Shown: positions 25,801-33,013 of the stretch, piece by piece | How positions within the stretch are numbered: position 1 is the first letter of the stretch | Layout: each line of letters starts with the position of its first letter | Assembly (NCBI GenBank): GCA_014653545.1 | Contig: JACWEJ010000003.1 | Location: 47,999 to 111,998 of the forward strand | DNA length: 64,000 bases | DNA from: Pelagibacterales bacterium SAG-MED41 | Lineage (GTDB): Bacteria > Pseudomonadota > Alphaproteobacteria > Pelagibacterales > Pelagibacteraceae | Direction of reading: 5' to 3' | Notes under the pieces: model-generated | What the model was told of the DNA's origin: nothing | Seen by the model: the letters and a program-made list of their open reading frames with translations, nothing else | Database searches by the model: none | Made by a program: the position numbers and the translations under genes

Positions 25801-25904
25801 ATTGGGTCATTCTTATTAATTTGATCACCAGGTTTGACTAAAACCTCAATGACTTCTACGTCTTTAAAATCTCCAATATCGGGAACTGAAATATTTTGAG
25901 CCAT
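22887..25904 (-). CDS. aceE: Homodimeric pyruvate dehydrogenase E1 with N-terminal lipoyl domain
   Basis: A 1005-residue thiamine-diphosphate enzyme that decarboxylates pyruvate. From about residue 120 on it is a normal AceE of about 885 residues, including the thiamine motif GDGEMDEP... with NCN about 28 residues later (near 340-375), and GHDPHKVYAAYDAA. The unusual part is residues 1-75, a complete lipoyl domain with lysine K42 in ESDKSSVE, followed by a charged linker. It is closely similar to the lipoyl domain of the neighbouring E2 (shared GDFKDVE, INKND, ESDKSSVE), so it probably arose by copying. E. coli AceE (887 residues) has no lipoyl domain. Confidence 0.95.
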   Translation of the reverse strand: MAQNISVPDIGDFKDVEVIEVLVKPGDQINKNDPIVTIESDKSSVEIPSPAAGEIKDLKVKIGDKVSEGSVLATIENGKVASTPKEEEIEKPKKEIQVQEKPKINGEVNPVKQVKKIFAEPVSKDDIDPVETNEWIDSLNSVIENDGSSRASYLLNKVIDQAYKSGLVLPDTRTTPYINTIPPEAETKSTGDQNIEKKLRAYIRWNAAAMVVKANKKSPELGGHIGTFASAATLYDVGMNHFWRAKNNKFGGDLIYFQGHSAPGMYARAFLEGRLNASQLDGFRQEVNKGGLSSYPHPWLMPNFWQFPTVSMGLGPIMAIYQARFLKYLINRGLVKDEGRKIWVFLGDGEMDEPESLGAIGLAAREKLDNLIFVINCNLQRLDGPVRGNGKIIQELEGSFRGSGWNVIKVIWGTYWDQLLAKDKTGLLIKRMNECVDGEYQAFKAKGGSYVREKFFGKYPELKELVSSMTDKDIWRLNRGGHDPHKVYAAYDAAMKNKGSPTVILAKTIKGYGMGKTGESVNTTHQQKKLDEQDLLYYRDRFQVPLTDKQVKSIEYYKPSENSEEIKYLKEKRLKLGGFIPERTSFAKQIKAPPKDIFDAFMKSTGDKEMSTTMALVRMMTSLLRDKNVSPRLVPIIPDEARTFGMEGFFQKIGIYAHEGQKYEPVDSEQLSSYREDKSGQVLEEGINESGAMSSWIAAGTAYTNHDIEMIPIYIFYSMFGFQRVGDLAWAAGDSQARGFLIGATAGRTTLAGEGLQHQDGHSHLLASNIPNCISYDPTFAYEMATIFREGIKRMHEKKENVFYYITAMNENYSHPEKPKGSDEGILKGMYLYKEGGNKGKTKVQLLGSGTILREIIAASKILSKEYNIDSDIWSVTSFNELRRNGMETERVNLLNPNEKPKKTYVQKCLDNRDGPVIAASDYTRAFADQIRPYTDKTFYSFGTDGYGRSDTRKNLRKFFEVDKEHIVAFTLSALAKEQLIGSKDADKAIKKFKIDKDRDFPANL

Positions 25905-25976
25905 AATTAGCTATTATAAACTTGCTGCAACATATTAAAAAATAAATAATTAATAAACATCAAAGAATAGGGCAAA

Positions 25977-26025
25977 TCGTCGAATAAGAACAAATTTCGT
26001 CACATTTTCTGCATTTTTTCGTCAA
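25977..26025 (-). promoter_or_regulatory. Three phased TGACGA/CGACGA repeats upstream of aceE
   Basis: On the plus strand TCGTCGA (25977-25983), TCGTCAC (25997-26003) and TCGTCAA (26019-26025) occur as direct repeats with 20 and 22 base periods, about two turns of the helix each. They lie 73-121 bases before the aceE start and also upstream of the divergent acetoacetyl-CoA synthetase. The phasing suggests an array for a regulator on one face of the DNA. No known consensus is matched. Confidence 0.35.
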
Positions 26026-26046
26026 CTATATTTATTCATATAAGGC

Positions 26047-26148
26047 ATGCGATGGTTATTAAAATTATTGTTCAAAAAAAGAGAAATTCAAACTGATCAA
26101 GTAAAAATTGTTCAGAAAATTCTACTAAAAAAATATCTATCAAGATAA
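26047..26148 (+). CDS. Candidate 33-residue basic small protein
   Basis: Open frame of 33 codons starting MRWLLKLLFKKREIQTDQ and ending KKYLSR: an amphipathic, Lys-rich helix-like peptide. Only a weak AAGG lies before the ATG. It sits in the 269-base region between aceE and the acetoacetyl-CoA synthetase gene. The ordered heptad-like spacing of Leu/Ile is suggestive, but the frame may be chance; or it could be a leader peptide of the gene that starts 26 bases after its stop. Confidence 0.3.
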   Translation: MRWLLKLLFKKREIQTDQVKIVQKILLKKYLSR

Positions 26149-26152
26149 AAAT

Positions 26153-26175
26153 ATAAAAGCTAAGCTAGCTTTTAT
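26153..26175 (+). promoter_or_regulatory. Perfect hairpin covering the acetoacetyl-CoA synthetase start codon
   Basis: ATAAAAGCTA (26153-26162) and TAGCTTTTAT (26166-26175) are exact inverse complements with a three-base loop. The last two paired bases are the A and T of the ATG at 26174. No ribosome binding site exists outside the stem. This could block translation until melted or bound, or it could be the mark of a leaderless or processed transcript. Confidence 0.5.
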
Positions 26176-28105
26176 GAATAAACCTCTCTGGGAACCTACT
26201 AGGCTAAAAAAAAGAGATTCCCTTCTCGAGGATTTTTCAAAATTTATAAATTTTAAATCAGAATACAATTTTAAAAATTTATGGAAATGGACTATAGAAA
26301 ATCCCGAAGAATTCTGGACAAATTTTTGGGATTATTCTAAGATTAAAGGTGATAAAGGAAAAAAAGTCATTCAATATAATAAAGTCTTTAATAAAACAAA
26401 ATTTTTCCTAGATTCCAAAATAAATTATGCAGAAAATATTTTAAAGAAAAAAACTGATGATATTGCAATACACTTTCTATCAGAAAAAGGTTTTGAAGAG
26501 AGCATATCTTGGAATAACTTGTACGAAAAAGTTTGCAAATTTTCTGGGTACTTAAAAACTTTAGGTTTAAAAAAAGGAGATCGAGTAGCTGCTTATGTGC
26601 CAAACAAAATCGAGAGTATTATCAGTTTTTTAGCCTGCGCAAAAAATGGAATTATTTGGTCTTCATGTTCACCTGATTTTGGAACACAAGGGGTAGTCGA
26701 TAGATTTAAACAGATTGAGCCTTTAATTTTAATTACTAGTGATCATTACTTTTATAACGGAAAAAAAATTAATATCCTTGAAAAAGTTCAAGATATTTTA
26801 AAACAAATTCCATCAATAAAAAAAACTTTGGTATTTTCATATGATGAAAATCAAAAAACTAATTTTAAAGATTATGTGAATTTTGATAAAGCGCTAAACC
26901 AAAGTAAAGTAGATGAAATTTTTGAAAGATTTGAGTTTAACCATCCTATTTATATACTTTATTCAAGTGGTACGACTGGTAAGCCCAAATGTATTACACA
27001 CGGTGCTGGCAACGTTTTAATAGAGCATAATAAAGAATTTATGCTTCATTGCGACATTAGAGATAACGAAAAACTATTTTATTATACAACTACTGGATGG
27101 ATGATGTGGAACTGGTTAGTCGGTGGCTTAGCAACAGGTTCATCAATTTTTCTTTTTGATGGTGCACCAGTTTATCCAAAAATAGATATTTTATTAGAGT
27201 ACTGTCAAAATAAAAAAATTAATCTTTTTGGTGTAAGCGCAAAATATATCGACCATTTAAAAAACGAAAACTATAACAGCAAAAAATTAGATTTAAGTTC
27301 GATCAAGATAATAACCTCAACAGGGTCACCTTTGGCAGAAGAAAGTTTTAAGTATGTTTACGAAAATATAAAACAAGATGTTCATTTAGCATCTATTGCA
27401 GGAGGAACAGATTTAGTTGGTTGTTTAGTTTTAGGCAACCTTTACTCAAATGTTCATAAAGGAGAAATACAAGGACAAAGTTTAGGAATTGATGTCGATG
27501 TATTCACTAACGAAGGGAAAAGTACAAAAGATGGAGACAAAGGAGAGCTGGTAGTAAAAAAACCTTTTCCATCAATGCCAATAAAGTTTTGGGATGATAA
27601 TGATGGTCAAAAATACCATCAAGCTTATTTTACAAGATTTGAAAATATCTGGCATCACGGAGATTTCATTGAGAGAACTTCTAGAAATGGTTTTATAATG
27701 AGAGGAAGATCTGACTCTACTTTAAATCCAGGTGGTGTGAGAATAGGAACGTCAGAAATATACCAGCAAGTTGAGGACATTGATTTTATTACCGAAGGTT
27801 TAGTTGTCGGACAAGATTTTAAAGATGATGTAAGAATTATTTTATTTGTAACAACAAAAAATAATCAAGAATTAAATGAAGAGAAAGTAAAATTAATTAA
27901 ATCAAGAATTAGAATAAATTGTTCTCCAAAACATGTGCCTTCGCTGATTATAAAAGTGCCTGCGATACCAAGGACTAAAAGTGGTAAAATTGTTGAACTT
28001 GCAGTGAGAAAAATAATTCATGGTGAGCCAATAAACAATAAAGAGGCAATAGCTAATCCTGAGGTTTTAAAATATTATGAAAATCTGCCGCAGTTAAAAT
28101 TGTAG
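26174..28105 (+). CDS. Acetoacetyl-CoA synthetase
   Basis: A 643-residue adenylate-forming enzyme that makes acetoacetyl-CoA from acetoacetate, ATP and CoA. The N-terminal KPLWEPTRLKKRDSLLEDF and the acetyl-CoA-synthetase-type N-domain fit this subfamily; the phosphate-binding motif ILYSSGTTGKPKC is near residue 260-272, and PRTKSGKIVELAVRK near 607-621 carries the C-terminal catalytic lysine. Length (about 650) matches the family. A thiolase lies on the opposite strand 1 kb downstream, so acetoacetate could be activated and cleaved to two acetyl-CoA. Translation may be affected by the hairpin over the start codon. Confidence 0.92.
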   Translation: MNKPLWEPTRLKKRDSLLEDFSKFINFKSEYNFKNLWKWTIENPEEFWTNFWDYSKIKGDKGKKVIQYNKVFNKTKFFLDSKINYAENILKKKTDDIAIHFLSEKGFEESISWNNLYEKVCKFSGYLKTLGLKKGDRVAAYVPNKIESIISFLACAKNGIIWSSCSPDFGTQGVVDRFKQIEPLILITSDHYFYNGKKINILEKVQDILKQIPSIKKTLVFSYDENQKTNFKDYVNFDKALNQSKVDEIFERFEFNHPIYILYSSGTTGKPKCITHGAGNVLIEHNKEFMLHCDIRDNEKLFYYTTTGWMMWNWLVGGLATGSSIFLFDGAPVYPKIDILLEYCQNKKINLFGVSAKYIDHLKNENYNSKKLDLSSIKIITSTGSPLAEESFKYVYENIKQDVHLASIAGGTDLVGCLVLGNLYSNVHKGEIQGQSLGIDVDVFTNEGKSTKDGDKGELVVKKPFPSMPIKFWDDNDGQKYHQAYFTRFENIWHHGDFIERTSRNGFIMRGRSDSTLNPGGVRIGTSEIYQQVEDIDFITEGLVVGQDFKDDVRIILFVTTKNNQELNEEKVKLIKSRIRINCSPKHVPSLIIKVPAIPRTKSGKIVELAVRKIIHGEPINNKEAIANPEVLKYYENLPQLKL

Positions 28106-28141
28106 CGCGGCATTTTCTTAAGTTATCCTCAAGAATTTTTT
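28086..28141 (+). terminator. Terminator region of acetoacetyl-CoA synthetase
   Basis: Two successive hairpins: TGCCGC (28086-28091)/GCGGCA (28107-28112) followed by TTTT, which overlaps the last codons, and TTCTTAAG (28115-28122)/CTCAAGAA (28128-28135, one mismatch) followed by six T. Either or both could stop transcription before the convergent gene. Confidence 0.7.
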
Positions 28142-28155
28142 AAGGTAATTTATTT

Positions 28156-28209
28156 ATAAGCTCAGCTCTTGACCCTGGGACTCCTAAAACCATCGAGAGC
28201 TGAGTTTAT
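28156..28209. repeat. Long GC-containing hairpin between convergent genes
   Basis: Arms 28156-28172 and 28193-28209 pair over 17 positions with only two G-T wobbles, around a 20-base loop rich in C and G (CCCTGGGACTCC). The right arm includes the stop codon of the histone-deacetylase-like gene (28206-28208). No strong T-run follows on either strand, so it is not a classic terminator. It may be a bidirectional 3' end stabiliser or a small structured RNA. Confidence 0.6.
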
Positions 28210-29099
28210 ACTATCTCAGCGCAGTTTTTATGAAGCATCGAGTGAAGTTCAATAAGTTTATCGAAATTTTTGTTATAACCCCCGCCAAGAACTCCACAAA
28301 GAGGAATATTTTTTGAGTAAAAGTTTTCAATTACAATTTGATCTCTTTTATTTATGCCTTCATCAGTGATTTTTAGCTTTCCCAATCTATCTTCATGATG
28401 AATATCAACTCCAGCTATGTAAAATACAAAATCAAATTTATTTTGATTTAGTTTTTTAAGATTTTTATTTAATATATCAAGATACTCTTTATCTTTCATA
28501 TGATCTTTAAGCTCAACATCAATATCACTCTTAGATTTTTTAGCAGGGTAATTCGAGGCACAGTGCATACTAAAAGTTAGAACTTCTTTATCGTTTTGAA
28601 AAATTTCAGAATTTCCATTACCTTGATGAACATCTAAGTCTAAAATAAGAATTTTTTTAGCGTAGCCTTTATCTTTTAAATAGTTTGCTGCAACTGCAAC
28701 ATCATTAAAAACACAATATCCAGCACCAAAATCAAAAGTAGCATGATGGCTACCCCCCGCAGTATTACAAGCAAGTTTTGAGTCTAACGCCAATTTACTT
28801 GCAAGAACCGTTCCTCCAGTTGCAACAAAAGATCTTCTCACAACACTATCGTTGATTGGAAATCCTATTTTCTTTTGTAATTTTATATCTAAAGTTTTAT
28901 TTCGAATATGATTTATATACTCCAAAGAATGAGATGTTTTCATAGTCTCTGTTGAACATTCTTTAGGAATATAAAACTTTTTTACAACTCCAGCTTTTAA
29001 TAAGTGTTCTGCTAACGCGCCAAATTTTTGAATAGGAAATTTATTATCATCATTAATTTTAGCTACATAATCAGGATGGTTAACAACAGGTAATTCCAT
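28206..29099 (-). CDS. Histone deacetylase-family (zinc amidohydrolase) protein
   Basis: A 297-residue arginase/deacetylase-fold enzyme. The active-site histidine pair is in GGSHHATFDFGAGYCVFND (about 116-134), zinc ligands D and H in LDLDVHQGNG (about 153-162) and D in IAGVDIHHEDRLG (near 228-240). Bacterial members remove acetyl groups from polyamines, acetoin-system proteins or other amides; which is unknown. It is last in the run O-antigen ligase-thiolase-HDAC, 14 bases after the thiolase. Active-site residues look complete. Confidence 0.9.
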   Translation of the reverse strand: MELPVVNHPDYVAKINDDNKFPIQKFGALAEHLLKAGVVKKFYIPKECSTETMKTSHSLEYINHIRNKTLDIKLQKKIGFPINDSVVRRSFVATGGTVLASKLALDSKLACNTAGGSHHATFDFGAGYCVFNDVAVAANYLKDKGYAKKILILDLDVHQGNGNSEIFQNDKEVLTFSMHCASNYPAKKSKSDIDVELKDHMKDKEYLDILNKNLKKLNQNKFDFVFYIAGVDIHHEDRLGKLKITDEGINKRDQIVIENFYSKNIPLCGVLGGGYNKNFDKLIELHSMLHKNCAEIV

Positions 29100-29113
29100 T
29101 GAAAAACAATATC

Positions 29114-30286
29114 TTATCTTTCAATACACATTGCAATGCCCATTCCACCACCAATACAAAGAGTCGCTAAACCTTTTTTTACATCTCTTTTAACCATCTC
29201 ATGAATCAATGTTACCAGTATTCTAGTTCCAGAAGCTCCTATGGGATGACCTAGAGCAATAGCACCACCATTGACATTAACTTTTTCCTCAGGAATGGAA
29301 AGTGTTTTTAATACTGCTAAACTTTGAGCGGCAAATGCTTCATTTATTTCAAAGAGGTCTACATCTTTAATATCCCAACCAGCCAATTCCAAAGCTTTTT
29401 TCGAAGATGGAATGGGACCAGTTCCCATTAAAGCTGGGTCGACTCCACAACTAGCCCATGATTTGATAGATACCAATTTGTTTAATTTTTTTCTCTCTGC
29501 CTCATCGCTTGACATTAGTGTCACTGCTGCAGCTCCATCGTTTATACCTGATGCATTTCCAGCGGTTACAGTGCCATCTTTTTTAAATGCTGGTTTTAAC
29601 CTTGAGAGCGCGTCTAAACTTATTCCCTCTCTTGGGTGTTCATCTCTATCAAAATTTGTCTCAGCTTTATTTGACTTTATTTTGAAATTTATTATTTCGT
29701 CTTTAAATTTATTTTCCTTTTGAGCTAATAAAGCTTTTTCTTGGGATTTAAGAGCAAATTTATCTTGCTCGTCTCTAGTTATTTGAAACTTTTCAGCAAC
29801 ATTTTCTGCTGTAATACCCATATGATAGCCATGAAACGCATCCCATAGCCCATCTTTAATCATTGTATCTATTAGTTCGGTATCACCAAGTTTTTTTCCA
29901 TCTCTTAGATGTATAGCGTGTGGAGATTGAGACATACTTTCCTGACCACCTGCAACTATAATTTTTGAATAGCCAGACTTAATGCTCTGAAAGCCCGAAG
30001 CAACAGATCTAATTCCTGAACCACAAACTTGATTAACAATGTACGAAGGGATTTCTTTTGGTACGCCCGCATTTAAGGCTGCTTGTCTAGCTGGATTTTG
30101 ACCACAACCTCCTGTAAGAACCTGTCCCATAATTATTTCATTTAATTCTGTTTTATTAATATTTGATTTTTCTAAAGAATTCTTAATTACAACCGACCCA
30201 AGTTCATCGGCTTTTACATTTTTTAAGGATTTACCGAACGATCCAACAGCAGTTCTTGTTGCAAAGGTTATAACAATATTTGTCAT
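29114..30286 (-). CDS. Acetyl-CoA acetyltransferase (thiolase)
   Basis: A 390-residue thiolase of the biosynthetic/acetoacetyl-CoA type. The nucleophilic cysteine is C88 in NQVCGSGIRSV, the active-site histidine is in GGAIALGHPIGASG near 341-354, and the second cysteine is in TLCIGGGMG near 376-384. It condenses two acetyl-CoA to acetoacetyl-CoA or runs the reverse. With the convergent acetoacetyl-CoA synthetase at 26174 it completes an acetoacetate-to-acetyl-CoA route; no PHB synthase is seen nearby. It has a 16-base gap to the O-antigen ligase gene. Confidence 0.93.
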   Translation of the reverse strand: MTNIVITFATRTAVGSFGKSLKNVKADELGSVVIKNSLEKSNINKTELNEIIMGQVLTGGCGQNPARQAALNAGVPKEIPSYIVNQVCGSGIRSVASGFQSIKSGYSKIIVAGGQESMSQSPHAIHLRDGKKLGDTELIDTMIKDGLWDAFHGYHMGITAENVAEKFQITRDEQDKFALKSQEKALLAQKENKFKDEIINFKIKSNKAETNFDRDEHPREGISLDALSRLKPAFKKDGTVTAGNASGINDGAAAVTLMSSDEAERKKLNKLVSIKSWASCGVDPALMGTGPIPSSKKALELAGWDIKDVDLFEINEAFAAQSLAVLKTLSIPEEKVNVNGGAIALGHPIGASGTRILVTLIHEMVKRDVKKGLATLCIGGGMGIAMCIER

Positions 30287-30302
30287 TATTTAATTTATAT
30301 AA

Positions 30303-31628
30303 CTAACTATTATTTTTAGATAGATGTTTTTTTCTAGATAAAGCAACTAATATTGGTAGTATCAAAAATAAGTAACTCGCATTTCCAGTGGTAAAAAAAC
30401 TACCCGTACTTTTTATCGGAAAAATTTCTACGAGAAATAAAAACTTTAATGGAATAAGCGAAAAGTAATCTAAATAAAATTTTTCGCCAAGAAAATTTTT
30501 CTTAAAAGATATATAAAACACATTCAAAAAAGTAAAAAATATTAATAAAAAACCAATTATTCCTGTCTCAGTTAAAATTTCTAAGTAATAGTTATGAGGA
30601 TGCATATTACAAATAAACTGAGAATTTTTATCTAATTTTGGTCTCTCATGACAGTAGTATCTAAAATTTTTAATACCACCTCCAACGTATTTATTCATCA
30701 ACCATGTTTGATAAAAAGTTGAAAACTCTTTTAAATGTTGAGGGGTTTCTTTGTTACTAAAATCTTGTTTTGCAACTTGTTCAGTCATTCTAATAATTTG
30801 ATTTTTAAAATTATTAAAATTATTTTTCACGGGAGTGCTTAAGTTATAGATTAAAAAAAAGGAAACTAAAAAAATAAAAAAGAAAGGTAATAAAAATTTT
30901 CTAAACTCTTTCTGAAGAAGTAGCATCAGCCCTATAGATAATAAAAAAAGAATCAATGGCATTCTATTTCCTGATAATATAATTCCAGCAAAATAAAATA
31001 AAATTAGTAATAAAAAAGTAACTGTAAAAATTTTATTCGACACTTTTAAATTTAAAAACGGTATAAGAATAAAAGCAAATAAAGAAAATCTTTGTATATA
31101 ACTACCAGCTATTAATTCATCATCAAATGGACCAGAAAGTTTTCTGCCACTTGACATGTATCCAAAAATATCTTTACCAAAATATGCTTGATAGAAGATA
31201 TCAAAACATACAAATAAAGAAAAAAAAGTAGAGGTTATAAAAAAATATTTTAATGAAACATTTCCTTTTTCAACTAAAAATCTAAGAACAAAATATAAGA
31301 TTAAGTATCTAAGAAAAAAAAAAGATTTTTCTGTTGTTGAAAAATACCCTTTCCAAGATGACAATTCTTTATAGTGAATACCTATTATTATGTCGTTAAG
31401 TATCCCTGTAAACAAAATTAGTATAAAAAATATAATCAGTATTTTATCTAAAAGAAAATATTGAATTTTAAATATTTCAGTTTTGTAAAAAAATAAAGCA
31501 GATATAATAATTAATAAAATATTGCCGTTTATAATCGTATTTCCTGCAATGAAACTAAGTGGCAACAATGCCAATAAAAAGCTAAGGAAATCCGATTTTG
31601 TTATTTTAAATTTTAAAATTGATAACAT
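30303..31628 (-). CDS. O-antigen ligase/polymerase family (Wzy/WaaL-like) membrane protein
   Basis: A 441-residue protein with ten or more hydrophobic segments and one large periplasmic loop (about residues 245-350) containing MHPHNYYLEILTETGIIG, whose HxHNxxLE-like pattern is the mark of the O-antigen ligase domain. It probably joins or polymerises a glycan on the lipid carrier at the outer face of the inner membrane. It is upstream of a thiolase on the same strand, a mixed context, but the adjoining plus-strand region is a glycan cluster that supports this role. Confidence 0.85.
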   Translation of the reverse strand: MLSILKFKITKSDFLSFLLALLPLSFIAGNTIINGNILLIIISALFFYKTEIFKIQYFLLDKILIIFFILILFTGILNDIIIGIHYKELSSWKGYFSTTEKSFFFLRYLILYFVLRFLVEKGNVSLKYFFITSTFFSLFVCFDIFYQAYFGKDIFGYMSSGRKLSGPFDDELIAGSYIQRFSLFAFILIPFLNLKVSNKIFTVTFLLLILFYFAGIILSGNRMPLILFLLSIGLMLLLQKEFRKFLLPFFFIFLVSFFLIYNLSTPVKNNFNNFKNQIIRMTEQVAKQDFSNKETPQHLKEFSTFYQTWLMNKYVGGGIKNFRYYCHERPKLDKNSQFICNMHPHNYYLEILTETGIIGFLLIFFTFLNVFYISFKKNFLGEKFYLDYFSLIPLKFLFLVEIFPIKSTGSFFTTGNASYLFLILPILVALSRKKHLSKNNS

Positions 31629-31700
31629 TTATTATAATTGTGGTAATTGTTTATAATTAAACTTATTTTAAAAATGATTTTTTTAATAGCAAGCGAAAAG

Positions 31701-31777
31701 GCGCCTGTAGCTCAACTGGATAGAGCGCTTGGCTACGGACCAGGAGGTTCTGGGTTCAAATCCTAGCAGGCGCACCA
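31701..31777 (+). tRNA. tRNA-Arg(ACG)
   Basis: Seventy-seven bases. Acceptor GCGCCTG (31701-31707) pairs with CAGGCGC (31767-31773), followed by A and an encoded CCA. Anticodon stem CTTGG/CCAGG encloses CTACGGA, giving anticodon ACG (arginine, wobble A to be deaminated). D- and T-loops are normal (TTCAAAT). The next coding start is three bases after the CCA. Confidence 0.97.
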
Positions 31778-31780
31778 TAA

Positions 31781-33013
31781 ATGAAAAAGATAAATCCATT
31801 ATACCTTATTATTATATCAAGTTTCCTAGTTAAAATTTTTGCTGTCTCGATAGTTGGCGATCAAAAAATAATGAATGAATGGTCTTTCTTAATCCATAAT
31901 TTTAATGCTTCAGGTGTATTTGGTTACAATGTTGTCGTTAATGATTTTTTCGCTACTCCATTATTTGCTGATTCAGATGACATAGTTTTACCTACAGTTT
32001 ATATGCCCCCACTATACTTTTTTTTAATTTATTTTCTTCAAGTTGCTTCGGCTGAATTTTTTAACTTAACAAAATTAGTAATTTTTGTTCAAATTATTTT
32101 GAGTACTGTGAGTGTATTTTTTTTATATAAAATATTACAAAAAATTGATAACTCAAAACTCACAATAATTTTTACAGCATTATTTGCTTTTTTCCCTATA
32201 AGTATTTATGCATCAACCCAAATTTCTTCAATTACCTTACAAATTTTTTTATTAATTCTTTACCTCTATTTTTTATCAAAATTTTTTGACAAACATGAAA
32301 CTAAAGACGTGATCGTTTTTTCTTTTATTTCTGCTTTGCTTATTTTAACCAGAGGAGAATTTTTTATATTTTTTATTTTTACAATTTTTTATACCTTTAT
32401 ATATTTTAAAGTAAATCTGAAATTATTATTAGTTACATTGTTAATCACTACTTTTTTAGTTTCTCCATACTTGATTAGAAATTATAAAGTTTTTAATGAA
32501 TTAGTTTTAACAAAATCATTTGGCTATAATCTTTTAAAAGGAAATTATAAAGAATTTAAAGTGGAAGGAAATCCTAAAATAATTGAAAAGGATTTTAAGA
32601 TCGAAAATTTAGGCATTAAAACTGATAAATATTTTGAGATTAATTTAGATAATTTTTATAAAGACGAAGCTATAAAATATATCAAAAATGATCCTTTTAG
32701 GTTTTTGATAAATTATCCTAAAAAAGCTTTAACTTTTTTATTTATAAATTTAAACTCCTCATATCCAGGATACTATAATTTAATACATTTACTTCCAAAA
32801 ATCCTCATTTCTTTTTTTAGCTTTATAGGGTTGATTCTGTTAATTAAAAAAAAAAGAGGTTTTTTTCAATTTTTAGCAGTATATTATATTTTAAATATAC
32901 TCTTTTTTTCAATCTTTTTTATTTTACCGAGGTATAGTCTTATTATTTTACCCATACAAATTTTATTATCAATTAGTTGCATAAAATTCTTCCTAAGAAA
33001 AATTTTCAATTAG
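31781..33013 (+). CDS. Membrane glycosyltransferase-like protein (GT39/ArnT-type)
   Basis: A 410-residue polytopic protein with about ten helices. The first periplasmic loop (residues about 20-80) carries acidic residues (SDDIVLPTVYMPPLYFF), as in GT-C enzymes that take sugar from polyprenyl phosphate. No definite family signature, so the assignment is based on topology and context: a GT2 of dolichol-phosphate type, two epimerases and UppP follow. It starts three bases after tRNA-Arg. Its last 21 bases overlap the convergent epimerase gene. Confidence 0.6.
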   Translation: MKKINPLYLIIISSFLVKIFAVSIVGDQKIMNEWSFLIHNFNASGVFGYNVVVNDFFATPLFADSDDIVLPTVYMPPLYFFLIYFLQVASAEFFNLTKLVIFVQIILSTVSVFFLYKILQKIDNSKLTIIFTALFAFFPISIYASTQISSITLQIFLLILYLYFLSKFFDKHETKDVIVFSFISALLILTRGEFFIFFIFTIFYTFIYFKVNLKLLLVTLLITTFLVSPYLIRNYKVFNELVLTKSFGYNLLKGNYKEFKVEGNPKIIEKDFKIENLGIKTDKYFEINLDNFYKDEAIKYIKNDPFRFLINYPKKALTFLFINLNSSYPGYYNLIHLLPKILISFFSFIGLILLIKKKRGFFQFLAVYYILNILFFSIFFILPRYSLIILPIQILLSISCIKFFLRKIFN

